Assembly (NCBI RefSeq): GCF_914767665.1
Contig: NC_059505.1
Coordinates: 29,571,506-29,635,505, forward strand
Direction of reading: 5' to 3'
Source: Harmonia axyridis
Taxonomy: Eukaryota > Arthropoda > Insecta > Coleoptera > Coccinellidae
DNA length: 64,000 nucleotides
Made by a program: the position numbers and the translations under genes. The notes under the pieces were generated by a model. It was not told where the DNA came from. It worked only from the letters and a program-made list of their open reading frames with translations, and ran no database searches. This document shows positions 35,714 to 45,129 of this stretch, one piece after another (the stretch's first letter is position 1; every line of letters begins with the position of its first letter).

Positions 35714-37012
35714 ATGCACCGAACAAAGCAAAGAAAATTGGTAACAGAGCTATCTACACCACAGAGACGTAGATTAATAGCTGCCCAAAAAAAATATTTT
35801 CTTGGAAATGAGACTAGAACTCCTACTTCTGTGTCTCGTACTGCTGCTTCTGTGTCTGCTATTCCTGCTGATAGTTGTCCATCGAGTTCCAAACAAAATA
35901 TAGAAAATATATCTTCTTTGGAACAAGAAATACCTTCTAGTGATTCTAATAGTTTTAGTAAAATACAAAGTGACACTCATACTGCTCAAATCGCTAGCTC
36001 TATTTTAAGTCCATCTAATGTCGTATATAATAATAATCCTTGTGTTTCCACAAATGATGATGAAACATTTACTAAATCACTCCGTTCTTGTTTCATTAAA
36101 CATAATATTTCGCAGTCAGCTATTAGTGATATTTTGTAAGTACTGGTAAATCATGGTGTTGCAAATCTTCCTTTGGATGCAAGAACTTTCATGAAAACGC
36201 AGAGGAATGTTAGTTCCAAGATAGATAATGTCAATGGGGGGCAATACTGTCATGTGGGTGTTCTGGATGGTCTTAAATCGTCAATAAAGAAATATTATCG
36301 AGTGTGCCCTCTTGAAATTAAACTAGATTTCAACATAGACGGTCTTCCAGTCTCCAAAAGTACAAACGGTCAGTTCTGGCCAATACTGGCTGCAATCCAT
36401 GATGACTTTTATTCACACCCGTTTCCTGTAGGAATTCATTATGGAAATAGCAAACCCTTAGATTCTAAATTATTTTTGAAACCTTTCGTTGAGGAAATGA
36501 AAATCTTGCTTGACAAGGGTTTGGATTACAATGGTCACCATGTACAAATTAGGGCAATAATATGTGACTCCCCTGCTAGAGCCTTTATTTGTGGAACAAA
36601 AAGTCATACAGGATATTTTGGATGTCCCAAATGTGAGACTGAGGGTGACTTTATTGAGAATAGACTAGTTTTTCCAGAATTAACTGCGAAATTAAGAAAT
36701 AACTTTTCGTTCAGAAATAAAAGCCAGCCAGAACACCACAAAATTGATACTATACTTCAAGAGCTTGACATTGACATGATCTCACAAATACCTTTGGATC
36801 CAATGCATTTGGTTTATTTGGGAGTGACAAAACGGTTACTCCAATTTTGGGTACAGGGAAGAATGGATGTTAGGATGAATAAAGCGAGGCTTGTAGAAAG
36901 CGAGTTGCGTTATTCAAAATTGAAGGAATTCATCACTAACGAATTCTCTCGTTTACCTAGGCCTCTTTCAGATGTAGATAGATGGAAGGCAACTGAATTG
37001 AGGCTTTTTTAA
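35714..37012 (+). pseudogene. CACTA-like transposase, N-terminal and middle part
   Basis: The frame starts at ATG 35714 and is continuous to 37012 except for one TAA at 36137-36139. It begins with a basic stretch and a Ser/Thr-rich linker, then LPLDARTFMKT, DFNIDGLPVSKSTNGQFWPI (first acidic block), ICDSPARAFICGTKSHTGYFGCPKC (second Asp and Cys motif) and IPLDPMHLVYLGVTKRLL. It stops at RWKATELRLF, where relatives usually continue. The in-frame TAA is inside TTGTAAGTACTGG, which would also be an excellent splice donor, but no short in-frame acceptor was found. The C-terminal part is lost to the sequence starting at about 37013. Confidence 0.78.
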
Positions 37013-37038
37013 TATAATAATAATAATAAATTCCCCAA

Positions 37039-37114
37039 GCGTCTGTGACACGGCACACACAATTATACCAAAGTCACACTGATGAGTCCGGTGTGTGTGC
37101 CAGGGACGAAACGC
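37039..37114 (+). ncRNA. Hammerhead ribozyme 1 (stem III open, canonical core)
   Basis: Stem III is GCGT 37039-37042 with ACGC 37111-37114. The cleavage nucleotide is C37043 (GUC triplet). Stem I is TGTGAC 37044-37049 with GTCACA 37073-37078. The core is CTGATGA 37079-37085. Stem II is GTCC 37086-37089 with GGAC 37104-37107, then GAAA 37108-37111. Every conserved core base is present. Loop I (37052-37061, GGCACACACA) is perfectly complementary to loop II (37092-37101, TGTGTGTGCC), which would give a 10-bp loop-loop contact. Predicted product ends are a 2',3'-cyclic phosphate on 37043 and a 5'-OH on 37044. Confidence 0.92.
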
Positions 37115-37142
37115 ATAAGTAGGTATACGTGAAATCCTACAT

Positions 37143-37161
37143 TGGTGACCCCGACGTGATT
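37143..37161 (+). promoter_or_regulatory. Retroelement primer-binding site, tRNA-Trp
   Basis: TGGTGACCCCGACGTGATT is complementary to the 3' end of eukaryotic tRNA-Trp as I recall it (...ATCACGTCGGGGTCA plus CCA). It sits one base after CCTACA, the layout of an LTR end followed by a primer site. Confidence 0.8.
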
Positions 37162-37497
37162 ACGGAAAGCTGCGGCGTTGGAGCGCAGAGGCGACTCACT
37201 ACTCACTGCCCCGCTCAACGTTACGGCTACTGGGGTGTCCATCGGACACTAGAGCCGGTGGCACGCCGAGCCTCGTGTTTTCGTCATCACAGCACGCAAG
37301 CGCTCTCTCCCCCCTGGGACCACCTGCGTACCTCCTCCTCAGGAGGGTCTTCGTTACTGGTGAGGGGGTGTGTAGTGACTCGGTTTGCTCAGAGATGGCG
37401 CCATGGTGGTAATGCGCCACAAAACATCGGCCCCGGCGTATTTAAAGGGGTCAACGCGAAGCAACCGATTCACTTCTCACCCAATGGTGTGGGAAGG

Positions 37498-37566
37498 TGT
37501 GTCTTAGGCAGAGATCGCTGGATAGCCTAACCGATGAGTCCACCAGCGATCTCGGGACGAAACACA
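37498..37566 (+). ncRNA. Hammerhead ribozyme 2 (one core substitution)
   Basis: Stem III is TGTGT 37498-37502 with ACACA 37562-37566. The cleavage nucleotide is C37503 (GUC). Stem I is TTAGGC 37504-37509 with GCCTAA 37525-37530. The core reads CCGATGA 37531-37537, so the usual U4 is C. Stem II is GTCC 37538-37541 with GGAC 37555-37558, then GAAA 37559-37562. Loop I 37511-37521 is perfectly complementary (11 bp) to loop II 37543-37553, although both differ completely from those of ribozyme 1. The core change probably lowers activity. Confidence 0.85.
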
Positions 37567-37700
37567 ATACCCCCGGGAGAGGGCGTACCTAAATATTGGC
37601 TCGAGACAGACTCGCCAAAGTAGATTAACTACCTTCAAACAATTGGCGGTGCACACCCTAAAGATAGGGTGAAGAGAATGATGAAAACTATTATGACAAA

Positions 37701-39576
37701 CAAGCTAGCATTGAGTTGCTCCTGGCTGGGCTTGAGGAATAATATAAGAGCAAGTGATTTCCCCTGCATAAAAATAGCTCAAAGTAAGATTCTATGGTAT
37801 TAGGTATGCTGCTTTTTTTCATTTTGAATTCAGTTCAATGCTATTAATTTTAAGGTTTTATTGTCACTCTTTTTTCTCCTTTCAATGACCTGCAAGAAAT
37901 TATTAATTATTTAAGTTATAATCGAAATTCAAAAGGAAATTATATTGAAATCCTTCTATAACTGATGATTTGGATCCCTTCAATTTGAATTTTGAAAAAA
38001 GTTCTAAAAATAGATCCAAACAAATATAAATCTCTACTTGAAAATAATTCTCTCTCTCAGGTGGGTTCAGAGAAATATACAAATATAATTTTTTTTTAAT
38101 CAAACAACAAACCTATTTATCTAACTACCTAACTAATTATCTATCTATTGAAATGAAATTTATGCAAACAATTGAAAACACTTATCTTAATAATTTTCTT
38201 CTCCACTTAATATTGTTCCATAAATTCTTCTTTCAAAATAAAACTCCTATTCTATACTACTTTGATGTTCCAACTCCAAATTCTTTCCAATTCCGATTTC
38301 CTTTTTTCAATATCTTCATAAATTCTTCTTCAACTCGTTAATAACTTCTATTGATATCAAAATTCAACTTATTTAAAAAAAACTCCTCTAAATTACTTCT
38401 TACAATTTTCTGCTTGACACGTCTCTCTTCCATTATTTTTCTTTCTATCCTCGATTTTTTTAGTTTTCATCCCTTTTTCTGATAATCTCATTTTATTTAT
38501 GTACTCAGTCATATCTATGCCACTGTCATTTAATTTTGAAATTTCTTTTTCTTACTTAACTTAACTATCTTTAATAACAAAAATAACACCTATTTTTTTT
38601 AAATTTGAATGTTATGTATAAAACCAAATGATTATCTATGAAACCAACTGAGAATTTCGAATTATTTCCAATTTTACTTAAATTTTAATGACTACTCAAA
38701 TTTTTGAGTGTGGAATCCATAACACTAACTTCCTCCATAAATTAACAACACTGCTTATTGTTAATAGCATATATTGCTGCATGTTTTGGTAGATTGATGA
38801 TGGTATGTGTGCATGGCTTGTATGTTCAGAGTTGAATTATATGTAGTTGGATGTTTGTTCTTCCTTTTTATGGTAGTTCACATTTAAGAAAGAGTACACA
38901 TAGTTCAGAAGTTGAACCTCAATTATTCATCTACTCAATAGGAGTATCTGAGTGAAGTGTGCAAATTGTTACTACTACTAGACTATTTTTCTGCTTTACT
39001 TCATTTATGTTTGTGAGGTGTGTACCTGTGTTATTCTCTGCTCTTTGTGAAATTAAAAAAAATCTACATTTATATATACACACTTTTCTACTATTGTTAT
39101 TATTGATCAATTTCAAAACAAATAATGGTGCTTTTTAGGAACTAACTTTTTCATTTTTCGAATGTTCCCCATATAATTAAACTTTTAGTTTGATATAGAA
39201 AATTTTACAAAGCGCATAAATTAGTTTCAAGTTGAGGAACCCCTTCTAAAGTTGTCCATGTACTCAAAACTTCCATAACACATATTATTGTGCATGAATT
39301 CCATATTTTTTTGTAGAATATATTATTATTTTATCCAATCAGAAAGCCTCGTAATTGGGAATATTAATTGAAAATGCCATTTTTTAATCACATTTAAATA
39401 TGTTTAGGTTTTGCAAGTCAGTCTTTCATTCAGAATGCCGAATTCGAGAAGATAGCAGCCGAGTGGATAAGGCTAGCCTCATTAAGATTTAAAAGAGAAA
39501 AATGAATATTGTTTGGTGTACTTTAATCATATTATAAATTTTGTTGATAAATGTTTCCATAGTATGTTTAGCCATA
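37701..39576. other. AT-rich region, no gene recognised
   Basis: Low-complexity, AT-rich DNA with CTAACTA/CTATCTAT words near 38110-38150. No ORF or bounded repeat is convincing. Confidence 0.3.
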
Positions 39577-39625
39577 ATTTCAAGAACGATAAAAACACAC
39601 TGTTGAAATGAATTATTTAATCTTT

Positions 39626-39663
39626 GGCAATCGATTTCGGTATATTAACCATCATCAGGCCAG
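39626..39663 (-). ncRNA. Hammerhead-like motif, left Penelope end
   Basis: Minus-strand mirror of the right-end motif: GGC-CTGATGA-TGGTTAATATACC-GAAA-TCGATT-GCC. Details are given for the right copy. Confidence 0.55.
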
Positions 39664-39926
39664 CTGAAAATATACATTTATGAAACCTTATGTTATTAAT
39701 TTGACAAAATTTGAGGTTATCTCAGTGAGAGCGTGCAATCAATTACCTACCGTACATTGAGGTGGATTATACGTATGATAATATGCAATTTAAAGTTTTT
39801 ATTTTGACAATAAATATCAATTATATTCTTCGAAGAATTTTTCTTGCGTGGTTGTGTTGACTTTAGATTAGATGAAAGTGAGGAAGTCTGTTTACGTAGT
39901 ATGGCATATGTCTATCTTTGGAACAA

Positions 39927-40343
39927 TTATTGGCGGGAATTTATTAATTTGAAAATACTATTGTCGCGTATGGTGAAATCAGACATTTCGTTTAGTAAAT
40001 GTTGACTATCTTTGTTTTTTAAAATTTCGTGCTGTTCTAATAGTGTTAATTTATAGTAATTACTTTCTTTATGTAGGATCTTTAAATTTTCAAATTTTGT
40101 GTTATGATTTGACTCATTCAGGTGGTTTCCTAGTGCAGATCTAGGTTGATTTTTTTGGAGTTCATTGAATCGCTTTTTCATGTTACGTGTCGTCATATCG
40201 ATATAGAATGCAGGACAGTCTGAGCAGTTAATATTGTATACTCCACTCTGTTCTTCTGGTTTTTTCTTATTTTTGTTATTCAGTAATAAATTTTCTAGGG
40301 TTCTATGTCGGCTATTCATTATGGTGTAATCGTATTTATTCAT
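39927..40343 (-). pseudogene. Penelope-like GIY-YIG endonuclease domain, left copy
   Basis: 138 codons ending at TAA 39927. The GIY-YIG core is visible: GVYNINCSDC (GxY and a CxxC pair), FYIDMTTRNMKKRFNE (YIG position reads YID; the catalytic Arg follows), then SALGNHLNESNHN with the conserved His. The domain cuts target DNA for Penelope integration. The upstream RT is absent; the apparent start lies in the hairpin spacer. RFNELQ differs from RFNEHQ in the right copy; His is the usual residue. Confidence 0.85.
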
Positions 40344-40358
40344 AATCTGTTGGGTATT

Positions 40359-40761
40359 ATTACACCATAATGAATAGCCGACATAGAACCCTAGAAAATT
40401 TATTACTGAATAACAAAAATAAGAAAAAACCAGAAGAACAGAGTGGAGTATACAATATTAACTGCTCAGACTGTCCTGCATTCTATTAGGTATGACGACA
40501 CGTAACATGAAAAAGCGATTCAATGAACACCAAAAAAATCAACCTAGATCTGCACTAGGAAACCACCTGAATGAGTCAAATCATAACACAAAATTTGAAA
40601 ATTTAAAGATCCTACATAAAGAAAGTAATTACTATAAATTAACACTATTAGAACAGCACGAAATTTTAAAAAACAAAGATAGTCAACATTTACTAAACGA
40701 AATGTCTGATTTCACCATACGCGACAATAGTATTTTCAAATTAATAAATTCCCGCCAATAA
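40359..40761 (+). pseudogene. Penelope-like GIY-YIG endonuclease domain, right copy
   Basis: Inverted copy of the left frame. A small change at about 40485-40491 (TTCTATTAGGTATG against TTCTATATCGATATG) puts a stop in the YIG motif, so only MTTRNMKKRFNEH onward (ATG 40492) is open. It is otherwise nearly identical to the left copy. Confidence 0.85.
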
Positions 40762-41056
40762 TTGTTCCAAAGATAGACATATGCCATACTACGTAAACAG
40801 ACTTCCTCACTTTCATCTAATCTAAAGTCAACACAACCACGCAAGAAAAATTCTTCGAAGAATATAATTGATATTTATTGTCAAAATAAAAACTTTAAAT
40901 TGCATATTGAAGATCAAATCGATGAATATATACTATCTATCATACGTATAATCCACCTCAATGTACGGTAGGTAATTGATTGCACGCTCTCACTGAGATA
41001 ACCTCAAATTTTGTCAAATTAATAACATAAGGTTTCATAAATGTATATTTTCAGCT

Positions 41057-41092
41057 GGCCTGATGATGGTTAATATACCGAAATCGATTGCC
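41057..41092 (+). ncRNA. Hammerhead-like motif, right Penelope end
   Basis: GGC 41057-41059 (stem I), CTGATGA 41060-41066, one extra T 41067, GGT/ACC stem II 41068-41070 with 41077-41079, GAAA 41080-41083, a very short self-complementary stem III (ATCGAT 41083-41088), U41089, then GCC 41090-41092 closing stem I. Minimal hammerheads with tiny stem III are known in Penelope-like elements and are thought to act as dimers. The extra T before stem II makes activity uncertain. Confidence 0.55.
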
Positions 41093-41141
41093 AAAGATTA
41101 AATAATTCATTTCAACAGTGTGTTTTTATCGTTCTTGAAAA

Positions 41142-42377
41142 CATATTATAAATGTTTTTTGATCAGATTATAATTTTCTAATAATTCTATGATCTTTCAT
41201 TTAACAATTTTAAATGAACCCTTGGTCATTATATGAATCCTGTTTTACTATCCAAAATTTATTTGTAATCAAAGGTGGTACATACACACGAAAGAATTTT
41301 AATTTTGCTGAATTAACTAGATTCTAATCAATATATCATTGTTGACTAGAAAATATCTTACTATAAAATGGATGAAAGATGGAGCTTTCTTTGATTACAT
41401 ATAGTTTTGAAATGTACCTTCAATAATTCATAAATATCTCTTCAGCATAATTCTGTAAGAGGTAATAATAAATATTCATATTATTTATTTAGCACTTGGC
41501 TAGTATAAATTATCATCGACTAGATACTTGCATTTTTAGATCTAACTGAAATTGTTTATTATATTTCAGTCAATTTTGTTTTGTTTTCAAGGTTGTGAAA
41601 AAAATGTAAAAAAAATTCTTTAAAACGAAATATAATTGTGTGGTGTCGATATATGAAGATTTTCTTATATGCAATTTGTTGAGTTCTTCCTCCAAGAAGA
41701 ATAATATATGTATTGTTTTTGAATTGAATGGAGAATTTTCCACTGAGAATATATTAGGATATAAATATATTCAAATAGCCGTAATGTTTTTCTTATATAT
41801 CATGTTTATAGCTGGTACATTTCTTGTATTTATCTTGCACAGAAGTGATGTATAGTTTTGTATTGCATGGAGAATTTTCACTGAGCAAATATTATGTAAT
41901 ATAACTATAAACAGGCTGGTCATGTTCTTGTAGAGATAACTGATGCATGTGTATATCCACTTTCAAGGTGAAAACGTAATAATAACTTATCATAAGGATA
42001 TCAGGCTGTTCAAGGTTGAAGATTTTGTTGTAAAATCTATAAACTTGAGCAACCTCTTTATATAATTTTCTTATTATGAATTTATATGGACCTTTATTCA
42101 TATATATGATGTTTCCATGTCTAAAACTGAATACTCTCAAAACTGTTATTATGAACAAAAAACTGGGCCTATCTGTATATATATATATATGGTATATATG
42201 TGCTCAGTAAAGAATTCTCCATGCAATATGAAACTATTAACAATAAGCAGTTCTGTGTGAGATATATCACAGAAATATATAAGCTGCAAGCATGATATAT
42301 AAGAGAAACGTTAGAGCTATCTGAATGTTATATGAAAGGTACGTATTATCTATGTAAATTATTATATAACAGCAATA
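41142..42377. other. AT-rich region, no gene recognised
   Basis: Short unrecognised frames only (41640-41855, 41892-42158). Two similar stretches (GAGAATTTTCCACTGAG near 41730 and GAGAATTTTCACTGAG near 41870) suggest a small internal duplication. Confidence 0.3.
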
Positions 42378-42580
42378 TATCAGCTACGTAAATGATACAT
42401 AAAGAATATTACAGATGTAATGTACCAGCAATATATTTCAATGTATCATGTAAGGTACATCATCTATACAGAAATGTAACAGCTACGTATATGATACATA
42501 AAGGATGTACCATAAATATTACAGATGTAATATACCAGCGATGTATCATGATCATGTATGTTACATGATCTGTACATGAT
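42378..42580. repeat. Tandem repeat, about 110-bp units
   Basis: CAGCTACGTAAATGATACATAA starts one unit near 42379 and CAGCTACGTATATGATACATAA the next near 42489. Both continue with ATATTACAGATGTAAT and ACCAGC.ATGTATCATG words. About two units. Confidence 0.6.
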
Positions 42581-43028
42581 ACATGGCAATTTTGTTACAT
42601 GTTATGTAACGGAAGGCGGACATAGAGCGGTCGTTGAGCGGTACTAGAAAGGCGCGTGTATGTTACATTGTTATGTAACATAGATCGTTGTAATATATAT
42701 GTTATGTCTATGAGACGTATTTGTGTTTGCTGGGAAGTGCTCCAGTTATTAGCCAACTGAAAAGTAATTAAATTCAAAAATAACAAGTGGATAGAAATGA
42801 GTTTTGATGATGATTAATTAACACCCAGAAGGAGTTGGTTGAATTTTAAATTTTTTTGTGGTAAAACATAGATAGTATAGCAAGAAGTAAACGATAGAAA
42901 TTTGGAGAAAAAAACGAAGAGTTTACAATTTTTTTTCAAATTTGTTGATTATGTGTTTGTCCACCGCAATTATCTATACTCTTCCCAACACGTCTCGACA
43001 TTGATACAATAAGATTTCTATTTCTATT

Positions 43029-43322
43029 TCAATGGAAGTCTATTTCTTCTTGAGGGACACTATCCAAAGCTACCTGTACTACATGTCTCCGAGTCGCCAA
43101 AGTCTGAGGGGGCTGAGGTAAATGTCCAAGCCTTCTACCCATGATGTCCCAAACAAGCTCTATGGGCGAAGAATCGGGCGATCTGGAAGGCCATGGCAAA
43201 AGATTCACTCGGGTCGCTTTGAAAAAGTTTAAACTAACTCTGGCAACATGAGGTCGGGCATTATCTTGCTGAAATATTGGATTCTCGAGCCGGTTGATGT
43301 GAAGGAGAATATATGGCTCCAT
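43029..43322 (-). pseudogene. Tc1 transposase, C-terminal part
   Basis: Has FQQDNARPHVAR (second Asp) and RSPDSSPIELVWDIM (third position Glu, spacing typical of DD34E), then a C-terminal tail to 43029. The upstream frame is broken by a stop near 43345. Confidence 0.85.
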
Positions 43323-43556
43323 TATTTCTTGAAGTTAAGGTTGTAGACTACTTTGCGCTGAAACTGCAATTCCGCTAGATGGAGCTACCCGAAAATTTTT
43401 GGTAGATTTGTACCTGACACACCCATTGACAACTTGAAGAACCGCCTGTTTGGTATTTATTGCCCCTAATATAATAAAATCTCAACTCTCGATGAAGCCC
43501 AGCAAAGAGTAAATTTGTGTTTCTGTAAACTTAAGAAATTCAGTTCAGTTTAGATA

Positions 43557-43749
43557 CAGTGGCGTATCCTAGGGGGGGATAAGGGGGATATATACCCCCA
43601 GGAGGAATATCCATTATATGTAACAACCTTATATATCACAATCTTATTATGAGTTAGCAAAATTCTTTGGAAAACTTCTTCAAAAGAAGGAAAATTTGAT
43701 TTTTTTTCCTTTATCCCCCCTCCAAGGCTTATGTCTGGGTACGCCACTG
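43557..43749. mobile_element. hAT-type MITE (193 bp)
   Basis: Ends CAGTGGCGTATCC / GGGTACGCCACTG, with 8-bp flanks TTTAGATA (43549-43556) and TTTAGGTA (43750-43757) that differ at one base. Contains poly-G and poly-C blocks that pair. Confidence 0.8.
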
Positions 43750-44416
43750 TTTAGGTATATAATACTAAATAAGAAAATCGCTGAAAATATTGTGAAGTTA
43801 GAAATGACAATGAACCACTGTCATGGACTTATTTTGAGTATGGATAATAGAAATAGCAATTTATTCGAATTGAGAAAAAATATATGATCATCTCTGGTTG
43901 TATGATTTCACAGAGAAAATCAGAAAAATTTGCATATTGAGATTTCTAGAATGTAAAATTCGAAAAGCTGTTGAGTTCTCATTTTATGCGCCTTTGGAGG
44001 CCACAACACTGTGTATAGGAATATAAGATATGCGATTTATTAGGTTATTATTGTCGGTCTCTTTATCTAGATGAGTATTTTTGATATTCTCCTGAAATTG
44101 AGAATGATTATTCAAATGATTATTTGACATTTGACACGTATTATAAATCGTGAAAAAAAATTAGTGAGGGCAATAAGAAAAGAGTAACAGAATAGGAATG
44201 AAAAGTTGTATTTTGTTCTGTCTATCGGGTGTCATTTTGGGTTTTTACAGATATATTCAGCTCATCTAAGTTCAATATTCAAGCTTTGTTTCATCGAAAT
44301 CGGATGAAAAGGGTTATTGCGAAATAAAATTCACACAATAATTTGTTTTACTAGGCGACAAAGTAGTGATTGACTACCTAAGCTGAATTCCCAGCCACGC
44401 TACGCTCAGCCATGTA

Positions 44417-45127
44417 CAGTATAACTTCAGTAGTCCGGGCAGATTTCGTTCCGGTACCTGCCCGAATTATGAAGGCGTCCGGATTACTGGAGTGATTTTA
44501 ATTTATGAAATGAAGCAACTTATAAATTATCAAAATAAGGTTTATTAATCAAGTCAACAAAAAAAATATTATTTTCTCATAAAATAAAACAAAACTGAAC
44601 AAAACACTCAAGTACATGTAACACGTTATGTAAATATGTACATGTAGGTATTTATAATATTGTATACATACATATTATGTATGTATGCAAAATGAAATAT
44701 CTTCTACTTTTTTGAAAAATACATATCAATTTTAGTTTGGACCTTTTTGGATGCATCTATATCAATTGCGTTGTCTTTAAGCCTTTTCAAAAGCTATAAA
44801 TGTTCAAGGGGAAGGTTATTCTCCTTTGTCCACCTGATAGCTAGACTTTTCTGTGAGTGTGTCTTATGTGATCGTTTGACTGCAACCATTGCGTCCGGCA
44901 CGCTCAAAAACAAAGTGCAGAATGAAAGATGCTGCCGCCATGCTGTTTCCAACCGACATGTTACCGTTTTTTACATGTATAGACAGGAAAATGCTATTAT
45001 TTTGCATAATGGATATTTTCGCGCCCGGATTTCAGAGGCAAAAATTTCAAAATGCCCGAATCCCAGCAGTGTCTGGAATACTGGAGTGTCCGGGCTAGCG
45101 ACTATCCGAACTATCGAAGTTGTACTG
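44417..45127 (-). mobile_element. pogo/Tigger-like element, deleted
   Basis: The ends CAGTATAACTTC(A)GTAGTCCGG and inverted CAGTACAACTTCGATAGTTCGG are flanked by TA (44415-44416, 45128-45129), as in the Tigger/pogo group. The minus strand at about 44715-44880 reads a degenerate LAIRWTKENNLPLEHL ... LLKRLKDNAI that fits the C-terminal region of Tigger/jerky-type transposases. The rest of the transposase is absent. Confidence 0.75.
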
Positions 45128-45129
45128 TA

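Larger units (their letters stand above)
37013..37700 (+). mobile_element. Ribozyme-bearing LTR-retroelement fragment (CsRn1-like primer site)
   Basis: After an (AAT)n tract at 37011-37029, a segment much richer in GC than its surroundings interrupts the CACTA-like frame. In order it holds a hammerhead (37039-37114), a tRNA-Trp primer-binding site (37143-37161), a GC-rich leader without a convincing protein, a second hammerhead (37498-37566), and then a return to AT-rich sequence after about 37650. The sequence TGTGAC at 37044 and CCTACA at 37136-37141 could be the TG..CA limits of a 98-bp LTR; very short LTRs are known in some Ty3/gypsy elements. tRNA-Trp primers are characteristic of the CsRn1 clade. 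No gag or pol follows, so this is a solo leader, a truncated copy or a non-autonomous retrozyme-like unit. Confidence 0.6.
39577..41141. mobile_element. Head-to-head Penelope-like element 3' ends (giant hairpin)
   Basis: The left arm (39577-40330) and right arm (40359-41141) are inverted copies separated by a 28-nt spacer. Each arm carries a GIY-YIG endonuclease frame running outward from the centre and, at its outer end, a hammerhead-like motif. The right arm has about 32 extra bases near 40907-40940. Both copies lack the reverse transcriptase. Inverted, 5'-truncated partial copies are typical of Penelope-like retroelements. Confidence 0.85.

Noticed and set aside
37129..37530. 133-codon open frame across the ribozyme segment
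   Set aside because: It spans the primer site and part of the second ribozyme, has no family motif, and is explained by GC-rich composition.
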